Source: DAIRUQ01 sp036803245
GTDB lineage: Bacteria > Chloroflexota > Anaerolineae > UBA1429
Reading direction: 5' to 3'
NCBI GenBank assembly: GCA_036803245.1
Contig: DAIRUQ010000044.1
Coordinates: 1-23,902 of the forward strand
DNA length: 23,902 nt
The position numbers and the translations under genes were made by a program. Shown one piece after another: positions 16,018 through 23,131 of this stretch (within the stretch, counting starts at the first letter, position 1; every line of letters starts with the position of its first letter). The notes under the pieces are model-generated. The model was not told the DNA's origin. It saw nothing but the letters and a program-made list of their open reading frames with translations, and did no database searches.

Positions 16018-17933
16018 GGTGTCTCGACGGGATCCAGCCGCACCGACCGAAACGCGACAGCCAGCTTGCGCGAAGGGCTGGTGAGATCGCCCCCATACGA
16101 CCGGGCATACCGAAAGCTGATAGTGTCCACGCCGTCGGTGATCCACTCGGCCGGCACGATGCCCGACCAGACGGCCGGTGGCAGCCCGTCGCCCTCGCAC
16201 CGGGGAAAGACCACCTCCCCGAGACGGTGGTCGTTGTACCAGACTTCCATGGATTGCTGGTAGCTGCTCATACCTGCTAGGTCGCAATAGGCCATGGCGT
16301 CCACGGTCAAGCGCTGGTCCTGTCCGTCGGGCACATGCACGAGAAGAAAGGCGCGGTTGCGCGTATTCACGCCTGGGCCGATAGTGGCGATCTGAAAGCC
16401 CGAATCGAGGCTGGCCCACACGCCCCACTGTTCTGTCCAGCTCCAGCCCGCGCCCAAGTGCTGGCGTTCCTCCCGCACGTTCGTCTCTCCCCGTGGGATC
16501 AGCTCGCCCCTTGCCGTGTAGGTCTCGACCGAGGCTAGGGTGGCGAGGCGGTTGATGCCATAGTGATCAAAGATGATGCTGGTCGGCTGGGCAGTGGCCT
16601 CGCGCCAGCAGTAGGCCAGGAGACTCTCCTCGAGGGGGATGGCGGCAATGCGGCGCTCGTCGGTAATCACGGTCATGAGCCACTGCTGATCGGCGTAAAA
16701 GGCCACCAAGCCGTTCAGCCCGATCGAGATAGCGACTAGGCCACCCAGCGACCACCGCAGCGCTCGGTGCCAGCGCGAGGTCAGCAGCACGGGAACGAGC
16801 CCCATGACGGCATAGGGGAGACCGTCCAGGGCGTAGCGGTTGGTCCATGACCAGCCACCACGCCAGGAGCGATATGAGGCGTACAGCGCCACAAACCCTA
16901 ACGCAGCCACAGCCAATATCCCGAGGGCTAGCGGATAGCGTGGCGGCTCGCCGCGCTTGGCAGAGGCAACGCGATCCCGCGCCAGCAGCGCGGCGCCCAG
17001 CACAAAGAGCACCAGGAAGGGCGAATAGGTCAGGATGCCGTTGCTCCAGTCAAAGAGCTGCCGCCCAAACGAAAAGGCCAGATACCCCCAATCCAGGGTA
17101 AAGATGGCTTGGATGCCCCGCTGCATCAAGCTGCGGTAGAATGGTCCCACAAACCCCAACTGGAGGGCGGCTTCGGCCGCCAGCCCGACCAGGCCAACCC
17201 CCGCGGTGATGACTGCCCAGCGCCGATAGCAGATCAGGGTATAGATGGCCAGCACGGCGACCATCACAATATAGGTGGGGCGGCTCTCCAAGCTCCAGAC
17301 CAGTGGCAGCCAGGCAACCAACGCCCAGACGGGACGCTTGAGCGATCGCAACAGGCACCAGATGATCAGGACGCCGCCCAACTGCGCGCTGGTCAGGGTC
17401 CAAAGGTCTTGGCTGGCCACGGGCCACATGGAGGTACCCAGTGCATAGGCCACAGCCGGGAGCACGAGCCGCCAACCCCCCAAAAAGTGGGCCAGATTGA
17501 GTGTCATCACCAAGACGCAAAGGCTGGAGATGATGGCGGCGCTCAACTTGGCGAGAGCGTCATAGTCATGTGCGGTGGTGGGACCCTGGCCAAGGAGCTC
17601 CGCGATGCCATAGATGGGCACGGCCATGTAGGCTGGCCCCTTGGGAAGGAGCGAGTAATGGTGGCCATCGCGTTCGCCGACCCGCAGCGTGGCGAGCTCG
17701 ATGAGCACCGGAAAGTCGTCCACCCGCTCGCTGCCCTGCCGCACGATGCTGGCGGGCACATAGCGCGACGGCCAGTTGTCGCCTTGGCCCATCACGCGCC
17801 CGTTTGCCAGGTACACGGCCAAGCTTAGCAGCGCGATGACCAGCGCCACCCCGAGGGCTCGCGAAGGCTCGAGCAGCGGCACCGTGTGGCGATCGCCCGT
17901 GTTGCGGAGCCAGTTCATCAGCTTTGCAGCCAT
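16014..17933 (-). CDS. GT-C-like polytopic membrane protein with C-terminal soluble domain
   Basis: Membrane protein, 639 aa, unnamed, with the layout of GT39-like GT-C transferases. TM1 is at about 26-45. A first extracytoplasmic loop contains GDNWPSRYVPASIVRQG (51-67) and LLPKGPAYMAVP (95-106), in the place where these enzymes carry the catalytic acid, but the canonical DE pair is not obvious. About ten further TMs follow, with W-S-W-T-N-R-Y (361-367) before the last helices and the final one near 391-415. The last 200 residues are soluble and probably a beta-sandwich, with no Cys-based or repeat motif. ATG 17933 was chosen because GGGAG stands 6 nt upstream; MNWLR five codons later is a weaker alternative. 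It is transcribed toward the operon and could alter the same polymer. Function is uncertain. Confidence 0.65.
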   Translation of the reverse strand: MAAKLMNWLRNTGDRHTVPLLEPSRALGVALVIALLSLAVYLANGRVMGQGDNWPSRYVPASIVRQGSERVDDFPVLIELATLRVGERDGHHYSLLPKGPAYMAVPIYGIAELLGQGPTTAHDYDALAKLSAAIISSLCVLVMTLNLAHFLGGWRLVLPAVAYALGTSMWPVASQDLWTLTSAQLGGVLIIWCLLRSLKRPVWALVAWLPLVWSLESRPTYIVMVAVLAIYTLICYRRWAVITAGVGLVGLAAEAALQLGFVGPFYRSLMQRGIQAIFTLDWGYLAFSFGRQLFDWSNGILTYSPFLVLFVLGAALLARDRVASAKRGEPPRYPLALGILAVAALGFVALYASYRSWRGGWSWTNRYALDGLPYAVMGLVPVLLTSRWHRALRWSLGGLVAISIGLNGLVAFYADQQWLMTVITDERRIAAIPLEESLLAYCWREATAQPTSIIFDHYGINRLATLASVETYTARGELIPRGETNVREERQHLGAGWSWTEQWGVWASLDSGFQIATIGPGVNTRNRAFLLVHVPDGQDQRLTVDAMAYCDLAGMSSYQQSMEVWYNDHRLGEVVFPRCEGDGLPPAVWSGIVPAEWITDGVDTISFRYARSYGGDLTSPSRKLAVAFRSVRLDPVETP

Positions 17934-17970
17934 GCACGTCTCCCGCGAATCCCGCCTGGAACGTTGGGCA

Positions 17971-17979
17971 AGTATAGCA
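17971..17979 (-). promoter_or_regulatory. Extended -10 promoter for the 16014-17933 gene
   Basis: On the minus strand the bases read TGCTATACT, an extended -10 (TGn plus TATACT, 5/6 to consensus). No convincing -35 lies 16-18 bp upstream, which is tolerated by extended -10 promoters. The expected start near 17964 leaves a leader of about 30 nt containing GGGAG before the ATG at 17933. Confidence 0.5.
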
Positions 17980-18039
17980 TGGGGTGGTGCGGCGGCCTAG
18001 TCGCCTTGTCGATGATCGCTTCTGGTCGGGTAGAGCGTT

Positions 18040-18048
18040 TGGTAGTAT
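18040..18048 (+). promoter_or_regulatory. Possible extended -10 promoter for manA
   Basis: TGGTAGTAT forms a TGn extension and a 4/6 -10 box about 36 bp before the ATG at 18084. The -35 region is poor. The candidate is placed well for a short leader carrying GGAGGAGGAG (18071-18080), but the box itself is weak. Confidence 0.3.
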
Positions 18049-18083
18049 GGTTAGCAAGACATCTGCCGTGGGAGGAGGAGCCG

Positions 18084-19094
18084 ATGACCGAGATCTATCC
18101 ACTGCGCTTCGCGCCCGTATTTCAGGACTATATCTGGGGCGGTAGACGACTGGCAACCTTGTTTGGGCGCCAGTTGCCTGACGGCATGATCGCCGAAAGC
18201 TGGGAGATCTCGGGCCACGCCAAGGCCGCCACCAAAGTTGTCGGTGGCGTCTGGGATGGCCAATCCCTGCCCGACGTGTTGCGGGTTCTTGGCGAGGACC
18301 TCGTCGGCTGCAGCGCTCGCGAATGCTTGGCGCGAGGACGCTTCCCGCTGCTGGTCAAGCTTCTGGATGCGCACCGTGACCTCTCGGTGCAGGTGCACCC
18401 CGACGATGCCTATGCCGCAGCCCATGAGAACGGCGAGCTGGGCAAGACCGAGATGTGGTACGTGTTGCATGCCGATCCAGGCAGTGAACTCATCTATGGC
18501 CTGGCGCCAGGCGTCACCCGACCAAGTTTTGAGGCAGCGTTGAGGCGGAACGAGGTCGAGACCCAACTGCATCGCCTGCCCATCTCGGCTGGCGACCTGT
18601 TCTATATTCCAGCGGGCACTGTTCACGCGCTGTTGGCGGGCGCCGTGGTTGTGGAGATTCAGCAGAACTCGGACGCGACCTATCGTCTGTATGACTGGGG
18701 CCGCGTGGGCGACGATGGACGACCGCGCCCGCTGCACATCGACAAGGCACTGGATGTGATCGACTGGGACATGGTGGCCCCGACGCCAACCGCGCCAACG
18801 TTGCTGGATCAAGGCGCGGGCTTTCGGCGGTGGATGTTGACAACCGACCCGCGTGTCACGGTGGAAAAGCTCGAGCTAGATGCTGGCATCACCTGGCGCG
18901 GCGTCTGCGACGGCTCCACCTTTGAGATCATCGGCTGCATCCAGGGGGATGCCCGCCTGGAGTGGGCGGGGGAGCCTCAATCGCTGGAAGCGATCTCCTG
19001 GCGGCTGCTGCCCGCCGTGCTGGGCGAGTACACCTTGCGGCCGCAGGCGCCCAGCGTGCTCCTACGGGCTTATGTGCAAGACTGCGACGCCTGA
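18084..19094 (+). CDS. manA: Mannose-6-phosphate isomerase, class I
   Basis: Zn-dependent isomerase, 336 aa, converting fructose-6-phosphate and mannose-6-phosphate in the cytoplasm, the entry to GDP-mannose for glycan synthesis. It is close to the length of short Bacillus-type ManA. The N-terminal YPLRFAPVFQDYIWGGRRL (5-23) is typical. Zinc ligands are visible as Q103 and H105 in VQVHPDD, E123 in GKTEMWY and H181 in PAGTVHAL. EIQQNSDATYRLYDWGR (191-207) follows, with the catalytic Arg expected at 201 or 207. The C-terminal cupin-like half is degenerate, as usual. ATG 18084 was chosen because GGAGGAGGAG lies just upstream and the family begins here; the frame stays open 66 codons further back. 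It is divergent from the GT-C gene and convergent with the amidohydrolase gene (21-nt gap). Confidence 0.93.
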   Translation: MTEIYPLRFAPVFQDYIWGGRRLATLFGRQLPDGMIAESWEISGHAKAATKVVGGVWDGQSLPDVLRVLGEDLVGCSARECLARGRFPLLVKLLDAHRDLSVQVHPDDAYAAAHENGELGKTEMWYVLHADPGSELIYGLAPGVTRPSFEAALRRNEVETQLHRLPISAGDLFYIPAGTVHALLAGAVVVEIQQNSDATYRLYDWGRVGDDGRPRPLHIDKALDVIDWDMVAPTPTAPTLLDQGAGFRRWMLTTDPRVTVEKLELDAGITWRGVCDGSTFEIIGCIQGDARLEWAGEPQSLEAISWRLLPAVLGEYTLRPQAPSVLLRAYVQDCDA

Positions 19095-19115
19095 CGCCAA
19101 CCCAGACGAGCCCGT

Positions 19116-20426
19116 TCACTTGGCGGACGAGTGACTTCCGTAGAGCTGAACGGCGTTATCATAAAGCACGGCTGCGGCGAGCGCCTCTCCCTCCTCGGCC
19201 GAGGCTCCGATCCAGGCCTGGACCTGCTCCAGCGCCACGGCCAGCAACTGCCGAAGCGTGGCCGCCGCCCCAGTGGCCATCTCGATGGATGTGGCGTCGT
19301 GCGATACCATGATCTTGTGGCTAGGCACATAGGTGAGCCACGTGCGCAGGGCCCGCTCCAGATGGGCGGGGCTCAGGATGGGAAGCCAGCAGCCGTCTAG
19401 GTAGACGTTGGGCTGGTACTTGGCCAGCCAGGCCGCCTCATCGAGAAATGGCCAGCAGTGCAAGAGCACCAAGCGCATGCGGGGGTAGCGGCGGGCCAGC
19501 GCCTCGAGCGGCAAGGGGCTCGACCCGTTCAGGTTCGCGGTACCCACGTGGATCTGCTGAGGCCATCCCCGCTCGTGGGCCAGGGCGCAACAGGTATGTA
19601 CGATCCAGTCCTGGAAGGCGCGAGCCTGATCTGGCGACAGATCGCCTCGGAAGCGGACCTCGGCGTCGCTGCGGGGGGCGAAAGCGAGATCGCGGGTGTA
19701 GGCCTGGAGCTGCTTGATGCCTAGCGCCCCGCCAGCGGCGGCGGCGTCAAACAGCGCCCCCAGAAAGGCGCGCCAGCTCGCGGCGTCCACCGGATCGATC
19801 CCGACCCAGTCCACGAGACGCGCGCGGCGTGGGCAGCTCTCCTGCCAGAACCCCAGCAGCGGATCGATGCGCAAGACGGTTCGCAGGTAGCGTCGCTCGC
19901 GCTCCGCCGCGGGGGCTCGGTCCCAGTAGAACTCGGGTTGCACCGGCCGGATCACGTCGGTGAACCCGGCCATCGCCATGGCGCGCGGATGCCAGGTGTG
20001 CAGGTCAGCGTAGGCGGCCGCGATGTGCGCATCGAGCGCCTGCCAGCTTTCCGGCCGCTGGAGGTCGAGCGCGGTCCCATGGAGCATCTGGCAGCCGCGC
20101 ACGATGCAAGCATAGGTACCGGTGAACCGCTGCCGCTTTAGCGAGGGGCGAGCCAGTCGCATGGCGGCGACCAAGTCGGCGGACGCGAGATCGTGGATGC
20201 CGACGCCATGCCTCTCGCGAGCGAGCTGGTCGGGCGCGTCGCCAGCTGCTCCCATGTGACCGCCGAGGTAGGGATCGAGCAGCACGTCGAGCAGACCGGT
20301 TCGGCGCGTAGGTTCGGCCCCGGCCTGCATGTCGCCGCAGAACCAGCCATGTAGCATGCCGATGGAGGCCAGGCTCCCCCAGTGCTCATGAGCGCAGTAG
20401 GACGGCGCGCTCGATAGATCGATCAT
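19116..20426 (-). CDS. Amidohydrolase-superfamily protein (PF04909-like)
   Basis: Predicted metal-dependent TIM-barrel hydrolase (or uronate-isomerase-like enzyme), 436 aa; substrate unknown. Likely metal ligands can be read in order: HEH (13-15) at the end of beta1, H293 in QIHVGT, H323 in LLHCWPF, and D377 in VSHDATS at beta8. K238 in GIKQLQAY could serve as a carboxylated bridging Lys, though this is only positional. The C-terminal AAAVLYDNAVQLYG (417-430) matches the common NAxxLYG ending of the family. AGGGAGG lies about 6 nt upstream of the ATG. It is the last gene of a minus-strand unit, 45 nt after the FAH-family gene, so its substrate may be a lactone, ester or sugar acid handled by those enzymes. 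An HxH-containing lactonase role would fit such a pathway but is inference. Confidence 0.78.
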   Translation of the reverse strand: MIDLSSAPSYCAHEHWGSLASIGMLHGWFCGDMQAGAEPTRRTGLLDVLLDPYLGGHMGAAGDAPDQLARERHGVGIHDLASADLVAAMRLARPSLKRQRFTGTYACIVRGCQMLHGTALDLQRPESWQALDAHIAAAYADLHTWHPRAMAMAGFTDVIRPVQPEFYWDRAPAAERERRYLRTVLRIDPLLGFWQESCPRRARLVDWVGIDPVDAASWRAFLGALFDAAAAGGALGIKQLQAYTRDLAFAPRSDAEVRFRGDLSPDQARAFQDWIVHTCCALAHERGWPQQIHVGTANLNGSSPLPLEALARRYPRMRLVLLHCWPFLDEAAWLAKYQPNVYLDGCWLPILSPAHLERALRTWLTYVPSHKIMVSHDATSIEMATGAAATLRQLLAVALEQVQAWIGASAEEGEALAAAVLYDNAVQLYGSHSSAK

Positions 20427-20471
20427 GCTTGGCCTCCCTAGAGCAGCGGCTATGGTGCGCTGGGCCGTATC

Positions 20472-21269
20472 CTAGCCGGCGGCGACGACCGGATTCCGCA
20501 ACACGCCAACGCCGTCGATCTCGACCTCGACCGTGTCTCCTGGCCGCAAAAAGACCTGCGGGTCGCGAGCGAAGCCGACGCCGGATGGCGTGCCGGTGAG
20601 AATGGCGGTGCCTGGTAGAAGCGTCAGGCTGTGCGAGAGATGCGAGATCAGCTCGCTCACGGAAAAGATCAGGTCATCGGTGTTGCCGTCCTGCATCACA
20701 GCGCCGTTCAAACGGGTGCGGATGCCGGCGTGGTCGGGATCGAGCTCGGTCTCGATCCAGGGACCCAGCGGGCAAAAGGTGTCGAACGACTTGGCGCGGG
20801 CCCACTGGACATCCAGGCGGCGCTGGCAATCCCGCGCACTGACGTCATTGGCGCAGGTGTACCCCAAGACATAGTCCAGCGCCTGATCCACCGACACCTG
20901 GCGAGCGCGCCGCCCGATGATCACCGCCAACTCGCACTCATAGTCCACCTCATCGGGGGCGACGGCGGGTAATACGATGGGATCGCCCGGGTTGCACAGC
21001 GCGGTTGTGGCCTTGATAAACAGGGCCGGATGGTCGGGCAGCTCGTGGCCGCTCTCCATCGCGTGCAAGCGATAGTTCAGCCCGATCGCCAGGATATTGG
21101 GCGGGGTCACCGGCGCCAGCAGCTGAACCTCGTCCAGCGCAAACGTTTGGCTGGTGAGCTCCCATGAACCAAACAGGTCGCCAGCGATGGCTCGGATAGA
21201 GGCATCACTCTCTAGCAGGCCGTGGGCAACCAGGCCCTCTCGTGTGCGGAACCGTGCAATACGTGCCAT
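20472..21269 (-). CDS. Fumarylacetoacetate hydrolase (FAH) family protein
   Basis: Cytoplasmic metal-dependent enzyme, 265 aa, of the FAH family, which cleaves or hydrates 2-oxo acids (fumarylpyruvate, 2-hydroxyhepta-2,4-dienedioate, 2,4-diketo-3-deoxy sugar acids). The conserved GLNYRLHAMESG (63-74), PALFIKATTALCNPGDPI (81-98) and DYECELAVIIGR (109-120) give metal ligands E111 and E113. AND at 140-142 gives D142. K160-SFDTFCPLGPW and LLPGTAILTGTPSGVGFAR (217-235) complete the active site, and the ending LRPGDTVEVEIDGVGVLRNPV is standard. ATG 21269 was chosen because GAGGAG lies 6 nt upstream; the frame extends 30 codons further into the preceding gene. It follows the MDR gene by 19 nt. Linkage to a dehydrogenase and an amidohydrolase suggests sugar-acid rather than aromatic breakdown, but this is not proven. 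Confidence 0.9.
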   Translation of the reverse strand: MARIARFRTREGLVAHGLLESDASIRAIAGDLFGSWELTSQTFALDEVQLLAPVTPPNILAIGLNYRLHAMESGHELPDHPALFIKATTALCNPGDPIVLPAVAPDEVDYECELAVIIGRRARQVSVDQALDYVLGYTCANDVSARDCQRRLDVQWARAKSFDTFCPLGPWIETELDPDHAGIRTRLNGAVMQDGNTDDLIFSVSELISHLSHSLTLLPGTAILTGTPSGVGFARDPQVFLRPGDTVEVEIDGVGVLRNPVVAAG

Positions 21270-21288
21270 GGTGTACTCCTCTCGTTGG

Positions 21289-22308
21289 CTAGACGCGCAA
21301 GACGACCTTGGTGGCGCGGCGCTCGCTAAGAAGCCGGAACCCCTCCTCCACGTCTTCAATGGGCAGTACGTGGCTCATCCAGTCGGACAAGACGATCTTG
21401 CCGGCTCGTACCAGATCCAGCACCTCGGTGTGCTCATCCTGCTCCCGTACCGGGAGCGTCAAGATGGTCCCCTCAGCGTACCCTTGCTGCACGGGCGCGG
21501 GCATGACGTCATTCTCCGGGGCGACGCCATAGTTGCCGACGCGGCCGCCAGGGGCCACGAGCTCCAGGGCTTGCTGAAGCGCCTCCGAGCTGCCCACCGC
21601 CTCGATGACGCGGTCATAGCCGTCAGGGAGAGGCGGCGCGCCATCGGGCCAGGTGCGGTCTTTCGCCACGTAGGCATCCACGCCCAGCCGCATGAAGGTA
21701 TCCGCCCAGCGCGCTCGCCGGCCATAGACGGCGACCAATGGCGCGCCCAGATAGCGGGCCCAGAGCGCAAACGACTGGGCCACGGGGCCTGTGCCCACGA
21801 TGGCGCAGGTGGTATTCGGTCCGACGCCGGCCGCCCGCGACGCCGAGAGGGTCTCCTTCAGGGTGATGATCGCGGTGGCCTCGTCTGACGGGATCTCGGG
21901 CGGCACGATCTGCTGGGCCGCCCACTGGCCGTGAGGGCGCTCGTCGGGGTGATCTTGCTGCCATGCTGCCAAGTCGGTGACCAGGCCATACTCGGCCATG
22001 CCACCCCAGGCCGAGGCGATGCCGGTGTCGGGCGGAAAGGCCGCGCCTGGGCGCAGCACCTTTTGCCCCAGGGCATAGCTGCGCACTTCAGCGCCGAGAG
22101 CCACGATGGTGCCGACGCTCTCGTGTCCCAGAACCAACGGCAGCGGGATCTGGGAGACAAAGTGTCGCTCCAGAATCTTGCGGTCGGTCGAGTTGCAGAT
22201 GCTACAGGCTTCGATGCGCACCAGGGCCTGGTAGGCGTTCGGCTCGGGTCGGGGCAGATCGGTGACGACGGCTAGCTGGTTGGGCGCTTGGACAAGAACG
22301 GCCTTCAT
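21289..22308 (-). CDS. MDR-family dehydrogenase lacking the structural-zinc lobe
   Basis: Medium-chain dehydrogenase, 339 aa; substrate unknown. The catalytic zinc site is intact: C38 in CSICNSTD, H62-E63 in LGHESVG, and K151-E152 in LKETLSA. The four-Cys structural-zinc loop present in the 914-1957 enzyme is absent. Its place is taken by a segment reading FPPDTGIASAWGGMAEYG (91-108). The Rossmann motif is GTGPVAQ (172-178). The cofactor-binding strand ends VAVYGRRAR (192-200), where the Arg-rich end and lack of an acidic residue at the usual beta2 tip could suit NADP rather than NAD. ATG 22308 is preceded by GAGGAGGTG, a near-perfect Shine-Dalgarno. It heads the unit with the FAH-family and amidohydrolase genes and probably catalyses its oxidation step. 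Confidence 0.86.
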   Translation of the reverse strand: MKAVLVQAPNQLAVVTDLPRPEPNAYQALVRIEACSICNSTDRKILERHFVSQIPLPLVLGHESVGTIVALGAEVRSYALGQKVLRPGAAFPPDTGIASAWGGMAEYGLVTDLAAWQQDHPDERPHGQWAAQQIVPPEIPSDEATAIITLKETLSASRAAGVGPNTTCAIVGTGPVAQSFALWARYLGAPLVAVYGRRARWADTFMRLGVDAYVAKDRTWPDGAPPLPDGYDRVIEAVGSSEALQQALELVAPGGRVGNYGVAPENDVMPAPVQQGYAEGTILTLPVREQDEHTEVLDLVRAGKIVLSDWMSHVLPIEDVEEGFRLLSERRATKVVLRV

Positions 22309-22327
22309 GGGCACCTCCTCACACGCG

Positions 22328-22356
22328 ATGCTATCCGCAGCGGCCTGGTCCGTCAA
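22328..22356 (-). promoter_or_regulatory. Promoter of the MDR-FAH-amidohydrolase unit
   Basis: On the minus strand, TTGACG (22356-22351), a 17-bp spacer and TAGCAT (22333-22328) give 5/6 and 4/6 matches. The predicted start near 22321 leaves a leader of only about 13 nt, essentially the Shine-Dalgarno GAGGAGG before the ATG at 22308. Confidence 0.45.
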
Positions 22357-22364
22357 TGGGGTAA

Positions 22365-22383
22365 GGCTCGGCCCGCCCGAGCC
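22365..22383 (-). terminator. Hairpin after the uridine-kinase-like gene
   Basis: GGCTCGG and CCGAGCC form a perfect 7-bp stem with a 5-nt loop, 27 nt past the stop codon at 22411. On the minus strand only TT follows before ACCCC, so it is a weak intrinsic terminator. It lies just upstream of the next promoter and separates the kinase gene from the MDR unit. Confidence 0.45.
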
Positions 22384-22410
22384 ACGCGGACGACGGGCTG
22401 GCGGCTCTGT

Positions 22411-22995
22411 TCAGGCCTGGTTCGTTTGCCGTGCCGACGCCTCGGCCCGGATCCACGCTACCAGCACGTCAAGGGCCCTAGACGAGGGGTACTGGCCGTT
22501 GTAGACCAAGTCAGCGTGCCAGCGCGAGGGCTCGACGTACTGCTGATGACGCCAGCGGACGCTATCGAGATAGTAGGCCGCGATCTCGTCAAAGTCGCCA
22601 CCAGTGGCCATGTTGCGGCGCAGGCGACGCACGATCCGCTCATCGGGGGGCGCGTCCACAAAGATGCGCAGATCGAGCTTTTCGCGAAGTACACCATCGT
22701 GTAGGGTCATCAACCCCTCGACGATGACGACGTCGGGGGGATCGCCCGCGGCGCACAACTCCTTGATGTCGCGGTGCAGCGAGGCCAAGTCAAAGGATGC
22801 TGGCTGGTTATAGTCATCCCACTGGGTGTCCACAAAGGGGGCCTGGACGCGAGGCTTGACGGGCCAAAAGTAGCGATCCATATGCACGACGCGCACGTCG
22901 AGGCCGGCCAGCGCCTCCTCGAGAGCGTGGCAGAGGGTGGTCTTGCCGCTGGCGCTGCCGCCGGCGATCCCAATCAAGATGGGGAGCGTGATCAT
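22411..22995 (-). CDS. Uridine kinase/phosphoribulokinase-family P-loop kinase
   Basis: Cytoplasmic kinase, 194 aa, with a P-loop near its start (ILIGIAGGSASGKTT, 6-20, Walker A K18). VVHMDRYFWP (36-45) carries the conserved Asp-x-Tyr of uridine kinases. DYNQPASFDLA (61-71) corresponds to their NxDHPxAFD substrate loop, VVIVEGLMTLHD (89-100) is the Walker B-like strand, and RIFVDAPPDERIVRRLRRN (110-128) the lid. These mark the Udk/PRK family. It is somewhat shorter than typical Udk (about 210 aa), and the substrate loop is altered, so a sugar or sugar-alcohol substrate is as likely as uridine. ATG 22995 has GAGGA 5 nt before the short spacer, and the frame continues 46 codons further upstream without family features. 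It is divergent from the Gfo/Idh/MocA gene. Confidence 0.8.
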   Translation of the reverse strand: MITLPILIGIAGGSASGKTTLCHALEEALAGLDVRVVHMDRYFWPVKPRVQAPFVDTQWDDYNQPASFDLASLHRDIKELCAAGDPPDVVIVEGLMTLHDGVLREKLDLRIFVDAPPDERIVRRLRRNMATGGDFDEIAAYYLDSVRWRHQQYVEPSRWHADLVYNGQYPSSRALDVLVAWIRAEASARQTNQA

Positions 22996-23029
22996 GGGCG
23001 TCCTCAATCCAGGTTGCTGCAACTCGAGC

Positions 23030-23058
23030 AGTGTAGGGGTTCGGCCGAGGGCTGTCAA
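23030..23058 (-). promoter_or_regulatory. Promoter of the uridine-kinase-like gene
   Basis: On the minus strand, TTGACA (23058-23053), a 17-bp spacer and TACACT (23035-23030) give 6/6 and 4/6 matches. The expected start is near 23023, about 28 nt before the ATG at 22995. The -35 box makes up most of one arm of the palindrome at 23054-23068. Confidence 0.55.
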
Positions 23059-23068
23059 CGCAGTTGAC
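23054..23068. promoter_or_regulatory. Palindromic operator candidate overlapping both divergent -35 boxes
   Basis: GTCAAC, three bases, then GTTGAC form a perfect 6-bp inverted repeat. The two arms carry the leftward TTGACA (all but its last base) and the rightward TTGACC (all but its last base). Part of the symmetry follows from the two -35 boxes facing each other, but the flanking G/C pair extends it. A protein bound here would block both promoters. Confidence 0.4.
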
Positions 23069-23091
23069 CCGGCCACCGGCGGGTCTAGAAT
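23064..23091 (+). promoter_or_regulatory. Promoter of the Gfo/Idh/MocA oxidoreductase gene
   Basis: TTGACC (23064-23069), a 16-bp spacer and TAGAAT (23086-23091) are both 5/6 matches. The predicted start near 23098 gives a leader of about 34 nt, with AAGGGGGA before the ATG at 23132. Confidence 0.6.
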
Positions 23092-23131
23092 GCTCGGGAA
23101 ACAGAAGTCGGCAACAGAAGGGGGAATCGAC

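Noticed and set aside
17109..17828. 239-codon open frame opposite the GT-C-like gene
   Set aside because: Composition is dominated by Gln, Gly, His and Pro with no domain signature, while the opposite strand encodes clear membrane helices.
19095..19125. CGCCAA...TTGGCG inverted repeat between manA and the amidohydrolase gene
   Set aside because: Only a 6-bp stem with a 19-nt loop and no T-run, and it runs into the amidohydrolase coding end. Too weak to call a terminator.
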